This document shows positions 31,822 through 39,968 of a DNA stretch of 64,000 nucleotides, piece by piece. This stretch comes from UBA1794 sp050946375 (GTDB lineage Bacteria > Bacteroidota > Bacteroidia > Bacteroidales > Bacteroidaceae): positions 1-64,000 of the forward strand of contig JBMNUT010000012.1 of the NCBI GenBank assembly GCA_050946375.1. Direction: 5' to 3'. Every line of letters begins with the position of its first letter. Position 1 is the stretch's first letter. The position numbers were made by a program, and so were the translations under genes. The notes beneath the pieces were generated by a model. That model made no database searches, was not told the DNA's origin, and was given only the letters and a program-made list of their open reading frames with translations.

Positions 31822-33009
31822 ATGCTTTCTATGAAAAAGATATTCCTAAAGATTCATCTCTGGCTCTCCGTTCCGTTCGGTATTGTGCTCTTTCTGATTT
31901 GTTTCTCGGGCGCCATGCTGGTTTTCGAGGAAGAGATAACCGAATTGGTGCAGCACGACCGTTACCATGTGGAGCAACCGTCTGCCGGGGCACAGCCTCT
32001 TCCGCTGGGGAAGATAGCCCGCATGGTCGAGGAGGGGCAGGCCGATGGCGCGACGGTGCGGGGGATTACCGTATTTCCCGACCCGGAACGGGCTTACCAG
32101 GTGTCGCTTTCCAACTCGGGCCGCGGCTATCTTTTGGTCGACCCCTATACGGGCGAGGTAAAGGGGCAGTCCGAACGGTTGGCGTTCTTCCAGTTTATGT
32201 TCCGCATGCACCGCTGGCTGCTCGACAGCCGCCCCACGGGCGAGGACGGGGCTATCTTCTGGGGAAAGAAAATCGTGGGAGTTTCCACGTTAGTCTTTCT
32301 GGTCATCCTGATTACCGGCATCGTGGTATGGTGGCCGCGCACGGTGAAAGCCTTGAAAAACAGCCTGAAGCTGTTCGTAGGGCAGGGCAAGTTCCGCTTT
32401 TGGCACAGCCTGCATGTGGCCGGTGGCATGTATGCCTTGCTGTTCCTGCTGCTCATGGCGCTGACGGGCCTGACCTGGTCGTTCCCTTGGTATAGCCGCG
32501 CGTTCTATGCCCTCTGCGGTGCGGACGCGAGCCAGACGGGCTCTCACGGCTCTGCGGGCAGGTCTTCGCATGGCGGCTCGGGTGGAAACCGGGAGGGTGC
32601 CGGTGCCCGTCCCGAAGGCCGGCAGCGCTCTGCGGGTACGGACTTCTCCCGCTGGCAGGAAGTCTACGACCGGTTGGCCGCTACGCAGCCGCGCAACCTG
32701 AAAATACAGGTGGCCGACGGCACGGCCACGGTATCGAATAACCGCTGGGGCAATATGCGTGGTTCGGACCGCTACAGCTTCGACCCGAAGAGTGGCGAGA
32801 TTCTGAGTGCGACGCTCTATCGCGACGGGCAGAAGTCGGGTAAGATACGCGGATGGATTTACTCGCTTCACGTCGGTAGCTGGGGTGGGCTGCTCACCCG
32901 CATTCTGGCTTTCCTCGCAGCCCTGCTGGGCGCCAGCCTGCCGCTTACGGGCTATTACCTCTGGATACGGCGTCTTTGGCGCAAGCGTAAGGCGGCCACG
33001 ACGGCATAG
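31822..33009 (+). CDS. PepSY-associated inner-membrane protein (possible ferric reductase partner)
   Basis: PepSY-TM family protein, with four predicted membrane helices: an N-terminal pair-forming helix (about 8-30), two central helices around IVGVSTLVFLVILITGIVVWWP and HVAGGMYALLFLLLMALTGL, and a C-terminal one (RILAFLAALLGASLPLTGYYLWI). Conserved His residues in RFWHSLHV and SLHVGSWGG could bind heme. A Gly/Ser/Arg-rich linker interrupts the periplasmic domain around residues 235-275. Start at 31822 or 31831; earlier starts fall inside the GC-rich hairpin. Third gene of the iron-uptake-like set; probably helps reduce or release iron from imported siderophore. Confidence 0.85.
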   Translation: MLSMKKIFLKIHLWLSVPFGIVLFLICFSGAMLVFEEEITELVQHDRYHVEQPSAGAQPLPLGKIARMVEEGQADGATVRGITVFPDPERAYQVSLSNSGRGYLLVDPYTGEVKGQSERLAFFQFMFRMHRWLLDSRPTGEDGAIFWGKKIVGVSTLVFLVILITGIVVWWPRTVKALKNSLKLFVGQGKFRFWHSLHVAGGMYALLFLLLMALTGLTWSFPWYSRAFYALCGADASQTGSHGSAGRSSHGGSGGNREGAGARPEGRQRSAGTDFSRWQEVYDRLAATQPRNLKIQVADGTATVSNNRWGNMRGSDRYSFDPKSGEILSATLYRDGQKSGKIRGWIYSLHVGSWGGLLTRILAFLAALLGASLPLTGYYLWIRRLWRKRKAATTA

Positions 33010-33031
33010 GCCTCGCCGTTCATCTTTTATG

Positions 33032-33075
33032 AAGCCCCGGTCCGGACGAAAAGTTCCGGATGCCGGGGCTTTTTC
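33032..33075 (+). terminator. Terminator of the TonB-DUF4374-PepSY operon
   Basis: AAGCCCCGG (33032-33040) pairs with CCGGGGCTT (33063-33071); an inner TCCGGA/TCCGGA pair (33041-33046, 33055-33060) extends the stem, and a T-run follows. Confidence 0.88.
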
Positions 33076-33112
33076 GTGCAGGGGGATGAGTTGCCGTGCC
33101 CTGGGCGTTTGC

Positions 33113-33254
33113 CAAAAAGCCTTGCTCCTTTTCGGGAAAAGTCTTGCAGGTTTTACGGAAAAGTCCTGCATGTTTTCGGGCGAAGCCTCCGGGCTTTTTC
33201 CGGTTTCTTCTGGGGCATGGCGACGCTTGGCACATGGGTATCGGCAGCGGGCGG
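33113..33254. repeat. 142-bp direct repeat, left copy (contains four 22-bp units)
   Basis: Matches 34229-34370 with the first 100 bases identical and a few changes after that. Inside it are 22-bp units at 33119, 33141, 33163 and 33185. It precedes the methyltransferase gene. The 430-bp spacer 33010-33442 otherwise holds only a terminator and a -7 element. Confidence 0.9.
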
Positions 33255-33310
33255 AAGGGGAAAAGCCTAAAAATACATCGCTTTGTGCGCATCGTAGGAG
33301 AGAAATTCTT

Positions 33311-33318
33311 TAAATTTG
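33311..33318 (+). promoter_or_regulatory. -7 element for the methyltransferase gene
   Basis: TAAATTTG, exact match, 125 bp upstream of the ATG at 33443. Confidence 0.45.
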
Positions 33319-33442
33319 CCTGTCGTTTTATTCAAAAGCCTGTTGATTTTTATTAAAGGAACAGACCGCTTTCTCCGGCAAAGTGCCAGCCTTGCGGCAA
33401 GCAGGGAGGGCGGAAATGTGAAAAAATATAGGGAGCTGACGT

Positions 33443-34198
33443 ATGAATATAGAATGGGATGCCGGCCGTTATGGGGCGGATTTTGGTTTTGTGGCTCAGT
33501 ACGGGCAGGCTGTCGCCGCCTTGATTGATGCACCGGCAGGTAGCCGTGTGGTAGACCTTGGGTGTGGAAACGGGACGCTCACTGCGCAACTTGCGGAGCG
33601 GGGCTACCGGGTGACGGGCATTGATGCCTCACCCGAGCTGTTGGAGCAGGCGCGGAAACATTATCCCGGACTGGCTTTTGCTGAAGCCGATGCTACCGAT
33701 TTCAGACTGGCGGAGCCGGTCGACGTGGTGTTCAGCAACGCGGTGTTTCATTGGATTGACGATAACCGGCAGGACGACTTGCTTCGGTGCGTCTGTGCTG
33801 CGCTTCGCCCGGGAGGTATGCTGGTGTGCGAGTTCGGCGGTTATGGCAACAATGCGCTTATACATGCTGCGCTTCGCGATGCTTTCGCCCGTCATGGACG
33901 GGAGTATGTCATGCCCTTTTACTTCCCTACGATAGGTGAATATGCCCCGCGCCTGGAGCGTAGTGGTCTGTGCGTGTGCTTCGCCCGCCTTTATGACCGC
34001 ATGACCGAACTCGTGGGCGACGACGGGTTGGCTGACTGGATACGTATGTTTGTCAAGCATCCCTTCGTGGGTATCGGGGTGGAGGAGACGGATGACATCA
34101 TCCGGCAGGCCGTTGCGCAACTGAAGGACCGGCTCTTTCGGGCAGGCAAGTGGTATGCTGACTATGTCCGTATTCAGTTTAAGGCGGTTAAGGTATGA
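33443..34198 (+). CDS. Class I SAM-dependent methyltransferase
   Basis: 251-aa soluble methyltransferase with motif I VVDLGCGNGTL (36-46), the acidic end of strand 2 (VTGIDAS) and motif post-I/II (VDVVFSNAVFHWI). It resembles the trans-aconitate methyltransferase/BioC-like group, which methylate carboxyl groups of small molecules, but the substrate cannot be assigned. No ribosome-binding site of note. The gene is a single cassette between two 142-bp direct repeats, so it could be gained or lost by recombination. Confidence 0.85.
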   Translation: MNIEWDAGRYGADFGFVAQYGQAVAALIDAPAGSRVVDLGCGNGTLTAQLAERGYRVTGIDASPELLEQARKHYPGLAFAEADATDFRLAEPVDVVFSNAVFHWIDDNRQDDLLRCVCAALRPGGMLVCEFGGYGNNALIHAALRDAFARHGREYVMPFYFPTIGEYAPRLERSGLCVCFARLYDRMTELVGDDGLADWIRMFVKHPFVGIGVEETDDIIRQAVAQLKDRLFRAGKWYADYVRIQFKAVKV

Positions 34199-34228
34199 GC
34201 CAATGGAGGATACTTCGTAGTCAGTGAG

Positions 34229-34370
34229 CAAAAAGCCTTGCTCCTTTTCGGGAAAAGTCTTGCAGGTTTTACGGAAAAGTCCTGCATGTTTTCGGGCGAA
34301 GCCTCCGGGCTTTTTCCGGTTTCTTCTGCGGCATGGCGACGCCCGGCGCAGGGGTATCGGCAGCGGGCGG
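34229..34370. repeat. 142-bp direct repeat, right copy (contains four 22-bp units)
   Basis: Copy of 33113-33254; 22-bp units at 34235, 34257, 34279 and 34301. It lies between the methyltransferase gene and the PBP gene. Confidence 0.9.
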
Positions 34371-34427
34371 CTGATAAAGATAGGTAAAAATCCATAGCCC
34401 CATGTGCGTTATGTGGGGAGAAATCCC

Positions 34428-34435
34428 TAATTTTG
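34428..34435 (+). promoter_or_regulatory. -7 element for the class A PBP
   Basis: TAATTTTG, exact match, 38 bp upstream of the TTG start at 34473. Confidence 0.6.
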
Positions 34436-34472
34436 CGGCATTAGACTATAAAAAAGATAAGTTATTTGCCCC

Positions 34473-36830
34473 TTGGAAACAACTGAATCTCGTCGGCGAA
34501 GCCCGGCTTTCATCCGTCATTTCGTCTGGTTTGTCTGGATTCTCTTCTTCTTATTGCTGGCGCTCTGTGCCCTTTTGTTCACGGCCATAGCGAAAGGCTG
34601 GATTGGTTACATGCCTCCGGTCGAAGAGCTGCAAAACCCGCAGTATAAATTTGCCTCGGAAGTCATCTCTGCCGACAACAAAGTGCTCGGAACCTACTCG
34701 CTCAGTAAGGAGAACCGCGTCTATGTCGGTTATGACGAGCTGCCCGAGGCGCTCGTCCAGGCCCTGATTGCCACGGAGGACATCCGCTTCTACGACCATT
34801 CGGGCATTGATTTCCGCTCTCTGGCGCGTGCTGTCATCAAGCGCGGCGTGCTTCACCAGAAAAACGCGGGCGGAGGCAGCACCATCACCCAGCAGCTTTC
34901 CAAACAGCTTTACTCCCCGCCCGCAGACAGCTACACCGAACGGCTGTTGCAGAAGCCCATTGAGTGGGTAATTGCCGTGAAATTGGAGCGTTTCTATACG
35001 AAGCCTGAGATAATCACCCTTTATCTGAACAAATACGACTGGGGTTACAGCGCGGTGGGCATACGCAATGCCGCAATGACTTACTTCGGCAAGGAACCGA
35101 AGGACCTGAAAATTGAAGAGGCGGCCACTCTTATCGGAATGTGCCAGAACTCTTCGCTGTTTAACCCTGTCCGTCGCAACGAACTCACGCAGAAACGCCG
35201 CAATGTGGTGCTCGCCCAGATGGAAAAGGCGGGCTATCTGACCACTGCGCAGAGCGATTCTCTGCAGCGCATACCGCTCAGTCTGAATTTCCGCCCCGTC
35301 ACCCACAAAGACGGGTTGGCCACTTACTTCCGCGAATACCTGCGTATGATTATGACGGCCAAGAAACCGGAGCGCGAGCACTATGCTTCGTGGCAAGACC
35401 AGAACTACTACGAGGACTCGCTGGCGTGGGAAACCAACCCGCTCTACGGTTGGTGTGCCAAAAACACGAAGCGCAATGGCGATAACTACAACCTCTATAC
35501 CGACGGACTGAAGATACATACGACCATTGACTCGCGTATGCAGCAATATGCCGAGAACGCGGTGAAGACGCACCTTGGCGGATATTTGCAACCGCTCTTC
35601 GACCGTGAACAGAAAGGCAAGAAACTTGCGCCTTATACCAACCTGACGGCCGCGCAGGTGGAGGAGGCTCTGGAGCGTTCCATGCGGCAGAGTGACCGCT
35701 ACCGGCGCATGAAAAAGGCCGGATTCGACGAGGCGGAGATACGTAACTTCTTCGATACGCACGAGGAACCGATGTCGGTTTTCACCTGGAACGGCGTGCG
35801 CGACACGACGCTCACGCCGATGGATTCCGTACGTTACTACAAGCGCTTCCTGCGCGTGGGCATGCTTTCGATGGATCCCCTTACCGGAGCGGTACGCGCC
35901 TATGTGGGCGGGCCTAATTATGCTTTCTTCCAGTACGATATGGCGATGCGCGGGCGTCGGCAAGTGGGCTCGACCATGAAGCCTTTCGTCTATTCGCTGG
36001 CTATGGAGCACGGCATGACTCCTTGCGACCAGGTGCTGTGTAAACCTTATACCATTGGCGACTGGACGCCGCGCAACGCCTCTTCGGCCCGTTTGGGAGA
36101 ATATGTTACGCTGAGATGGGGGCTTTCGCAGTCGAACAACTGGATTACTGCCTATCTGATGACGCGCCTCAGTCCTTTTGAACTGGTGAATATGGTGCAT
36201 TCCTTCGGCGTAGTCAACCGCAATCTTTACCCGAGTGCGGCTTTGAGCTTGGGACCTTGCGAAATATCGGTGGCTGAAATGGCGAGTGCCTATACGGTTT
36301 TTGCCAATAGAGGACTGCGTTGTGCTCCGCTCCTGGTGACGGAAATCGAGGATGCCTCGGGTAATATCGTGGCGCGCTTTACCCCGCAGCAGAGCGAGGT
36401 GCTCAGCGCACAGAGCGCACAGAACATGCTTTCCATGCTGGTGGCCGTGATAAACGAAGGTACGGGACGCCGCGTGCGTCGCTATACGCAGTGCCAGGCC
36501 GGCGGTAAGACGGGTACTTCGCAAAATCACTCCGACGGTTGGTTTGTGGGCTTCACGCCCTCCTTGGTAACGGCTTGCTGGGTGGGCGGTGAAGACCGCG
36601 ACATTCACTTCCGTTCGATGGCTATGGGGCAGGGTGCTTCGATGGCGCTTCCGTTGTGGGGGCTCTACATGAAGCAGGTCTTTGCCGATGAGACTTTGCC
36701 GTATCGGGAGGATGAGACTTTCCCGACGGGCATACAAAGCATTTGCCCGAGCGACTCCGTTGTGGAAGAACTGCCGCTGGGCATTGATAATTTCCCTGCA
36801 GATGCGGACGAAATCATTATAGAAAACTGA
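34473..36830 (+). CDS. Class A penicillin-binding protein (PBP1A family)
   Basis: Bifunctional peptidoglycan glycosyltransferase/transpeptidase in the inner membrane. It has one membrane helix (about 18-40), a GT51 domain with catalytic Glu102 (ATEDIRFYDHSGID) and GGSTITQQL, and a transpeptidase domain with Ser500-x-x-Lys503 (VGSTMKPF), SNN (554-556) and KTGTS (679-683). Length 785 aa. The only start that keeps the membrane helix is TTG at 34473; the frame is closed by TAA at 34458 and the first internal ATG lies after the helix. A -7 element 38 bp upstream fits the TTG start. A 14-bp palindromic terminator follows. Confidence 0.95.
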   Translation: METTESRRRSPAFIRHFVWFVWILFFLLLALCALLFTAIAKGWIGYMPPVEELQNPQYKFASEVISADNKVLGTYSLSKENRVYVGYDELPEALVQALIATEDIRFYDHSGIDFRSLARAVIKRGVLHQKNAGGGSTITQQLSKQLYSPPADSYTERLLQKPIEWVIAVKLERFYTKPEIITLYLNKYDWGYSAVGIRNAAMTYFGKEPKDLKIEEAATLIGMCQNSSLFNPVRRNELTQKRRNVVLAQMEKAGYLTTAQSDSLQRIPLSLNFRPVTHKDGLATYFREYLRMIMTAKKPEREHYASWQDQNYYEDSLAWETNPLYGWCAKNTKRNGDNYNLYTDGLKIHTTIDSRMQQYAENAVKTHLGGYLQPLFDREQKGKKLAPYTNLTAAQVEEALERSMRQSDRYRRMKKAGFDEAEIRNFFDTHEEPMSVFTWNGVRDTTLTPMDSVRYYKRFLRVGMLSMDPLTGAVRAYVGGPNYAFFQYDMAMRGRRQVGSTMKPFVYSLAMEHGMTPCDQVLCKPYTIGDWTPRNASSARLGEYVTLRWGLSQSNNWITAYLMTRLSPFELVNMVHSFGVVNRNLYPSAALSLGPCEISVAEMASAYTVFANRGLRCAPLLVTEIEDASGNIVARFTPQQSEVLSAQSAQNMLSMLVAVINEGTGRRVRRYTQCQAGGKTGTSQNHSDGWFVGFTPSLVTACWVGGEDRDIHFRSMAMGQGASMALPLWGLYMKQVFADETLPYREDETFPTGIQSICPSDSVVEELPLGIDNFPADADEIIIEN

Positions 36831-36888
36831 CGGGTGACTGCGTAACCTTGCGTAAGCATTGCCTGCGTTTTCGCCCGTTTCCTGTTCC

Positions 36889-36921
36889 CGTCCCGCTTGG
36901 ATATCCAAGCGGGACGTTGTT
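36889..36921 (+). terminator. Palindromic terminator after the PBP gene
   Basis: 14-bp arms centred on GGATATCC (36889-36916; arm GTCCCGCTTGG) followed by TTGTTTTC. Confidence 0.85.
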
Positions 36922-37011
36922 TTCTTGCCCTTGTTTTTCTGTCCTCTGCCTGGTCTTGCTTAAGACTTTGCATGCGGTTGTCCGGCTTCGTATTGATGTT
37001 TCCAAAGAAAT

Positions 37012-37143
37012 GCTAATCAGCTTTTTCGGTCGGTTGTGCAGGATTTGTTCGAAAACGGACGTAGGGATGTGGGAAAAGATGCAAGACTTTTTCCGGAAAG
37101 ATGCGTGATTATCCTCGAAAAGTGGCAGGGCTTTTTACGTAAA
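37012..37143. repeat. Longest 22-bp-period array, six units
   Basis: Units begin at 37012, 37034, 37056, 37078, 37100 and 37122. Most end in CGAAAA, GGAAAA or CGGAAA; the middles vary. The phase is kept exactly over 132 bp, although individual units differ widely. Confidence 0.7.
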
Positions 37144-37357
37144 CCCATTCCTGCTCCGCAATCGGTGTGCGGTACTTTGAGCAAACTGCACAACGATTTT
37201 TCTGAAAGTCAGGAGAATACTTTCAGAATACAGACGTGTGTTCCTTTGAAAAGATGGAAAGGAAACTAAAAACAGCGTGAGCGAAAAAATAGAATGGAAT
37301 AGGAGTGGGAATGCTGCTAACCTGCAGCGAAATGATGAATCTATGCTCTTCAGCAAG

Positions 37358-37431
37358 TGATCGCGACAGGATTCAAACCTGTAACCTTCTGATCCGTAGT
37401 CAGATGCTCTATTCAGTTGAGCTACGCGACC
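37358..37431 (-). tRNA. tRNA-Arg (anticodon ACG)
   Basis: 74-nt cloverleaf on the minus strand: acceptor GGTCGCG/CGCGATC with one G-U pair, D arm GCTC...GAGC, anticodon stem TCTGA/TCAGA with loop CTACGGA (anticodon ACG, read as ICG), T arm ACAGG-TTTGAAT-CCTGT. The discriminator base is A and CCA is not encoded. Identical to the copy at 37469-37542. Confidence 0.95.
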
Positions 37432-37468
37432 TCCATATTTGTTATGAATGTCAGAAGCCTTTGAAGAG

Positions 37469-37542
37469 TGATCGCGACAGGATTCAAACCTGTAACCTTC
37501 TGATCCGTAGTCAGATGCTCTATTCAGTTGAGCTACGCGACC
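37469..37542 (-). tRNA. tRNA-Arg (anticodon ACG), second identical copy
   Basis: Same 74-nt sequence as the copy at 37358-37431, 37 bp upstream of it in transcription order. A -7 element 24 bp further upstream would transcribe both as one unit. Confidence 0.95.
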
Positions 37543-37565
37543 GTCTCTTTTTGCTTTAACGGCTG

Positions 37566-37573
37566 CAAAGATA
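37566..37573 (-). promoter_or_regulatory. -7 element for the tRNA-Arg pair
   Basis: Minus strand TATCTTTG, exact match, 24 bp before the first tRNA. Confidence 0.6.
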
Positions 37574-37710
37574 GGCACTTTCTTTTTATTGGGCAAGGGA
37601 AAACGGGCTTTTTCTTTCGAACAGGCCTCGGTTTAACCTCTCTTTGCACTTCCGCTTTTTACGGTGTGCCTTTGAACTGTTTGGGAAGCGCCTTGCCGCT
37701 TAATGTATGA

Positions 37711-37776
37711 AGTGGCGGCACTTCATCGAAAAAGTTCCTCGACTTTTCCGGAAAAGTGCCGCCGCAGTGGTTACCA
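37711..37776 (-). repeat. 22-bp repeats forming the ung-side terminator
   Basis: Units at 37711, 37733 and 37755 (partial). The first and third are near-complementary (AGTGGCGGCACTT with AAGTGCCGCCGC), and the middle one is self-complementary (AAAAGT...ACTTTT), so the array folds into a nested hairpin directly after the ung stop. Confidence 0.7.
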
Positions 37777-38439
37777 GTCGATAGGTGCAATGCCGTGTTG
37801 TACCAAGTAGGCGTTGGCTTTGCTGAAGTGGTGGTTGCCGAAAAATCCGCGCGATGCCGACAGAGGGGAGGGGTGAGGACTCTTCAGGACAAGATGTCGC
37901 TTGGGGTCGATGAAAGCCCCTTTCCGTTGGGCATAGGCTCCCCACAAAATGAATACGAGGTGTTCCCGCTCGGTGGCGAGCCGCTGGATGGCGGCGTCGG
38001 TGAATTCTTCCCAACCGTGGTTCTGGTGTGATCCGGCCTGGTGGGCACGCACGGTGAGCGTGGCGTTGAGGAGTAGCACTCCCTGCTGGGCCCAGCGTGT
38101 GAGGTTGCCGCTTGTGGGCATGGGTTTACCCAGGTCGTCGTGGATTTCCTTGAAGATGTTGATGAGCGAGGGGGGCGGTTGTACCCCGTCGGCCACGGAG
38201 AAGCAAAGTCCGTGGGCCTGTCCGGGCTCGTGGTAGGGGTCTTGTCCGAGGATGACGACTTTCACCTGGTCGAAGGGACAGCTGTCGAACGCATTGAAGA
38301 TGAGCGAGGCGGGCGGATAGACCGCCCCCTGATGGTACTCCTTGCGCACGAAGTCGGTGAGCAGGGTGAAGTAAGGTTTGTCAAACTCTCCCTGGAGTTG
38401 TGCCTTCCAGGACGGGTCGATACGCACGTTCATGCTCAC
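37771..38439 (-). CDS. ung: Uracil-DNA glycosylase
   Basis: Family 1 UDG that removes uracil from DNA. 222 aa with the catalytic GQDPYH (Asp67), the GVLLLNATLTV segment and the DNA-minor-groove loop HPSPLSASRGF. The start may be Met1 or Met3. It follows asnA by 7 bp on the same strand, so the two are one transcript. Confidence 0.97.
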   Translation of the reverse strand: MSMNVRIDPSWKAQLQGEFDKPYFTLLTDFVRKEYHQGAVYPPASLIFNAFDSCPFDQVKVVILGQDPYHEPGQAHGLCFSVADGVQPPPSLINIFKEIHDDLGKPMPTSGNLTRWAQQGVLLLNATLTVRAHQAGSHQNHGWEEFTDAAIQRLATEREHLVFILWGAYAQRKGAFIDPKRHLVLKSPHPSPLSASRGFFGNHHFSKANAYLVQHGIAPIDW

Positions 38440-38446
38440 TTCGTTA

Positions 38447-39484
38447 TTAAATAAGGTGTATGTTCAGCTTGCGACACTCTTCTTTCATGTCTTCCGGCCA
38501 AATGCTGGCTTGGATTTCGCCAATGTGGGCTTTCTTCAGGAAAAGCATGCAGAGTCGTGACTGCCCTATTCCGCCGCCGATGGTGAGCGGCAGACTTCCG
38601 TTGATGAGGCGTTTGTGGAAGTAGAGTTCGAGGCGGTCTTCCTTGTTGCTGTCGTGCAGCTGGCGGAGGAGTGCTTCCTTGTCTACGCGTATGCCCATGG
38701 ACGAAAGTTCTATGGCGCGGCCCAATACGTCGTTCCATACCAAGAGGTCGCCGTTGAGTCCGGGGAGTCCGTTGAGTCCGGGCGTGCTGTAGTCGTCATA
38801 GTCGGGAGCCCGCAGGTCGTGTTCCTTGCCGTCGCCCAGTTTGCAGCCTATGCCGATGATGAAAACTGCCCCGTATTCGCGTGTGATGCGGTCTTCCCGC
38901 CCTTTGGGCGTAAGGTCGGGATAGCGTTTGCGCAGCTCTTCGGAGTGAATGAAGTAGACCTCGGTAGGCAGGAAGGGCTTGATTTGGGGGAACTTCTCGA
39001 AGACGATGTATTCGGTGCGGTAGAGGGCGGCGTAGATGCGGCGCACGATGTCGCAGAGGAAGTCTGTGTTTCGGTCTTCGCGGGTGATGACCCGTTCCCA
39101 GTCCCACTGGTCTACGTAGAGAGAGTGGAGGTTGCCGAGCTCTTCGTCGCTGCGGATGGCGTTCATGTCAGTATAAATTCCGTAGCCGGGTTGTATTCCG
39201 TAGTCGGCCAAGGTGAGGCGTTTCCATTTAGCCAGGGAGTGAACCACTTCGGCTTTCCGGTCGCCAAGGTCTTTGATGGGGAAGGTTACGGCGCGTTCCA
39301 CCCCGTTCAGGTCGTCGTTTATACCCATGCCCTTCAATACGAAGAGGGGGGCGGTCACCCGGCGCAGGCGTAATTCGGAAGAGAGGCTTGTTTGAAAAAA
39401 CTCTTTGACCAGGCGGATTGCTTCCTCGGTCTGTTGGATATCAAGTAAATTCTGATAATTTTTGGGTTTGATCAAGTAGCTCAT
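38447..39484 (-). CDS. asnA: Aspartate--ammonia ligase (asparagine synthetase A)
   Basis: AsnA makes asparagine from aspartate, ammonia and ATP; class II aminoacyl-tRNA-synthetase-like fold. 345 aa, full length, with VQ-type N-terminal RRVTAPLFV, VHSLAKWKRLTL, TDMNAIRSDEEL, and GGGIGQSRLCMLFL near the C-terminus (motif 3-like). It is the first gene of the asnA-ung unit. Confidence 0.97.
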   Translation of the reverse strand: MSYLIKPKNYQNLLDIQQTEEAIRLVKEFFQTSLSSELRLRRVTAPLFVLKGMGINDDLNGVERAVTFPIKDLGDRKAEVVHSLAKWKRLTLADYGIQPGYGIYTDMNAIRSDEELGNLHSLYVDQWDWERVITREDRNTDFLCDIVRRIYAALYRTEYIVFEKFPQIKPFLPTEVYFIHSEELRKRYPDLTPKGREDRITREYGAVFIIGIGCKLGDGKEHDLRAPDYDDYSTPGLNGLPGLNGDLLVWNDVLGRAIELSSMGIRVDKEALLRQLHDSNKEDRLELYFHKRLINGSLPLTIGGGIGQSRLCMLFLKKAHIGEIQASIWPEDMKEECRKLNIHLI

Positions 39485-39968
39485 GGCTTATGCTTGGTGT
39501 TGTGTAATTTTCAGCAGCGTCTTGTTTTTTGTTAGAGCCGTTTGGAGTTTAAAAATTGAGGTTTAACATTTCTGGAGTATTCCTTCGGCCCTCGGAAAAT
39601 CTGGTGTCCGACGGGTTGGAAGGAAATGTTGCGCAAGGTATAAAGAAAATCTTGAACCTGCAAGAAAGATAGCAAAAATGTGATTTGCGTGGAATAGTGA
39701 ATGGCGTTTTCTGCGTAATGGAGTCAAAATTCAGGGCTGAGCCTTGTTTACGTGTGAAAATGCATATTGCCTAAAAGGCGTTTCCCTTTTCGCTTTTTGG
39801 CTCGTCTGGAATAACCGTTTTTCTTTCCTTTGTGGTTTGCAGAAAGCAATCAAGACGAAAGGAATCCCTCCGTCTTGATTGTTTTCTGCTTTCCTCTTTT
39901 CTGAGAAAGTATCAGGTATTCGCGATAATTCAACAGTCGAAAGGCCGTCAGATTGCCGTAGATTGTTT
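39485..39968. other. 484-bp spacer without a gene
   Basis: It contains a strong hairpin (39839-39889), probably the MCE gene terminator, and one faint 22-bp-repeat-like stretch around 39780-39802. No open frame of quality and no exact minus-strand -7 element for asnA was found by eye. Confidence 0.6.
39839..39889 (-). terminator. 19-bp hairpin downstream of the MCE gene
   Basis: GCAGAAAGCAATCAAGACG (39839-39857) pairs with 39871-39889 with a single G-T wobble; 13-base loop; T/C-rich flank on the plus side. It lies 80 bp past the minus-strand MCE stop. Confidence 0.75.

Larger units (their letters stand above)
36831..37357. other. Gene-free region with terminator and 22-bp repeats
   Basis: It contains the PBP terminator and a six-unit 22-bp repeat array (37012-37143); I see no gene in the remaining sequence up to the tRNA genes. 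Confidence 0.7.

Noticed and set aside
33113..34370. Composite transposon or IS around the methyltransferase
   Set aside because: No transposase, no terminal inverted repeats and no target duplication seen; only the direct repeats are supported.
34551..36908. 785-codon antisense frame over the PBP gene
   Set aside because: His/Arg/Val-rich shadow; the PBP motifs on the plus strand are unambiguous.
37012..37143. CRISPR array
   Set aside because: Units are 22 bp head to tail with gradual divergence and no alternation of constant repeat and unique spacer; no cas genes nearby.
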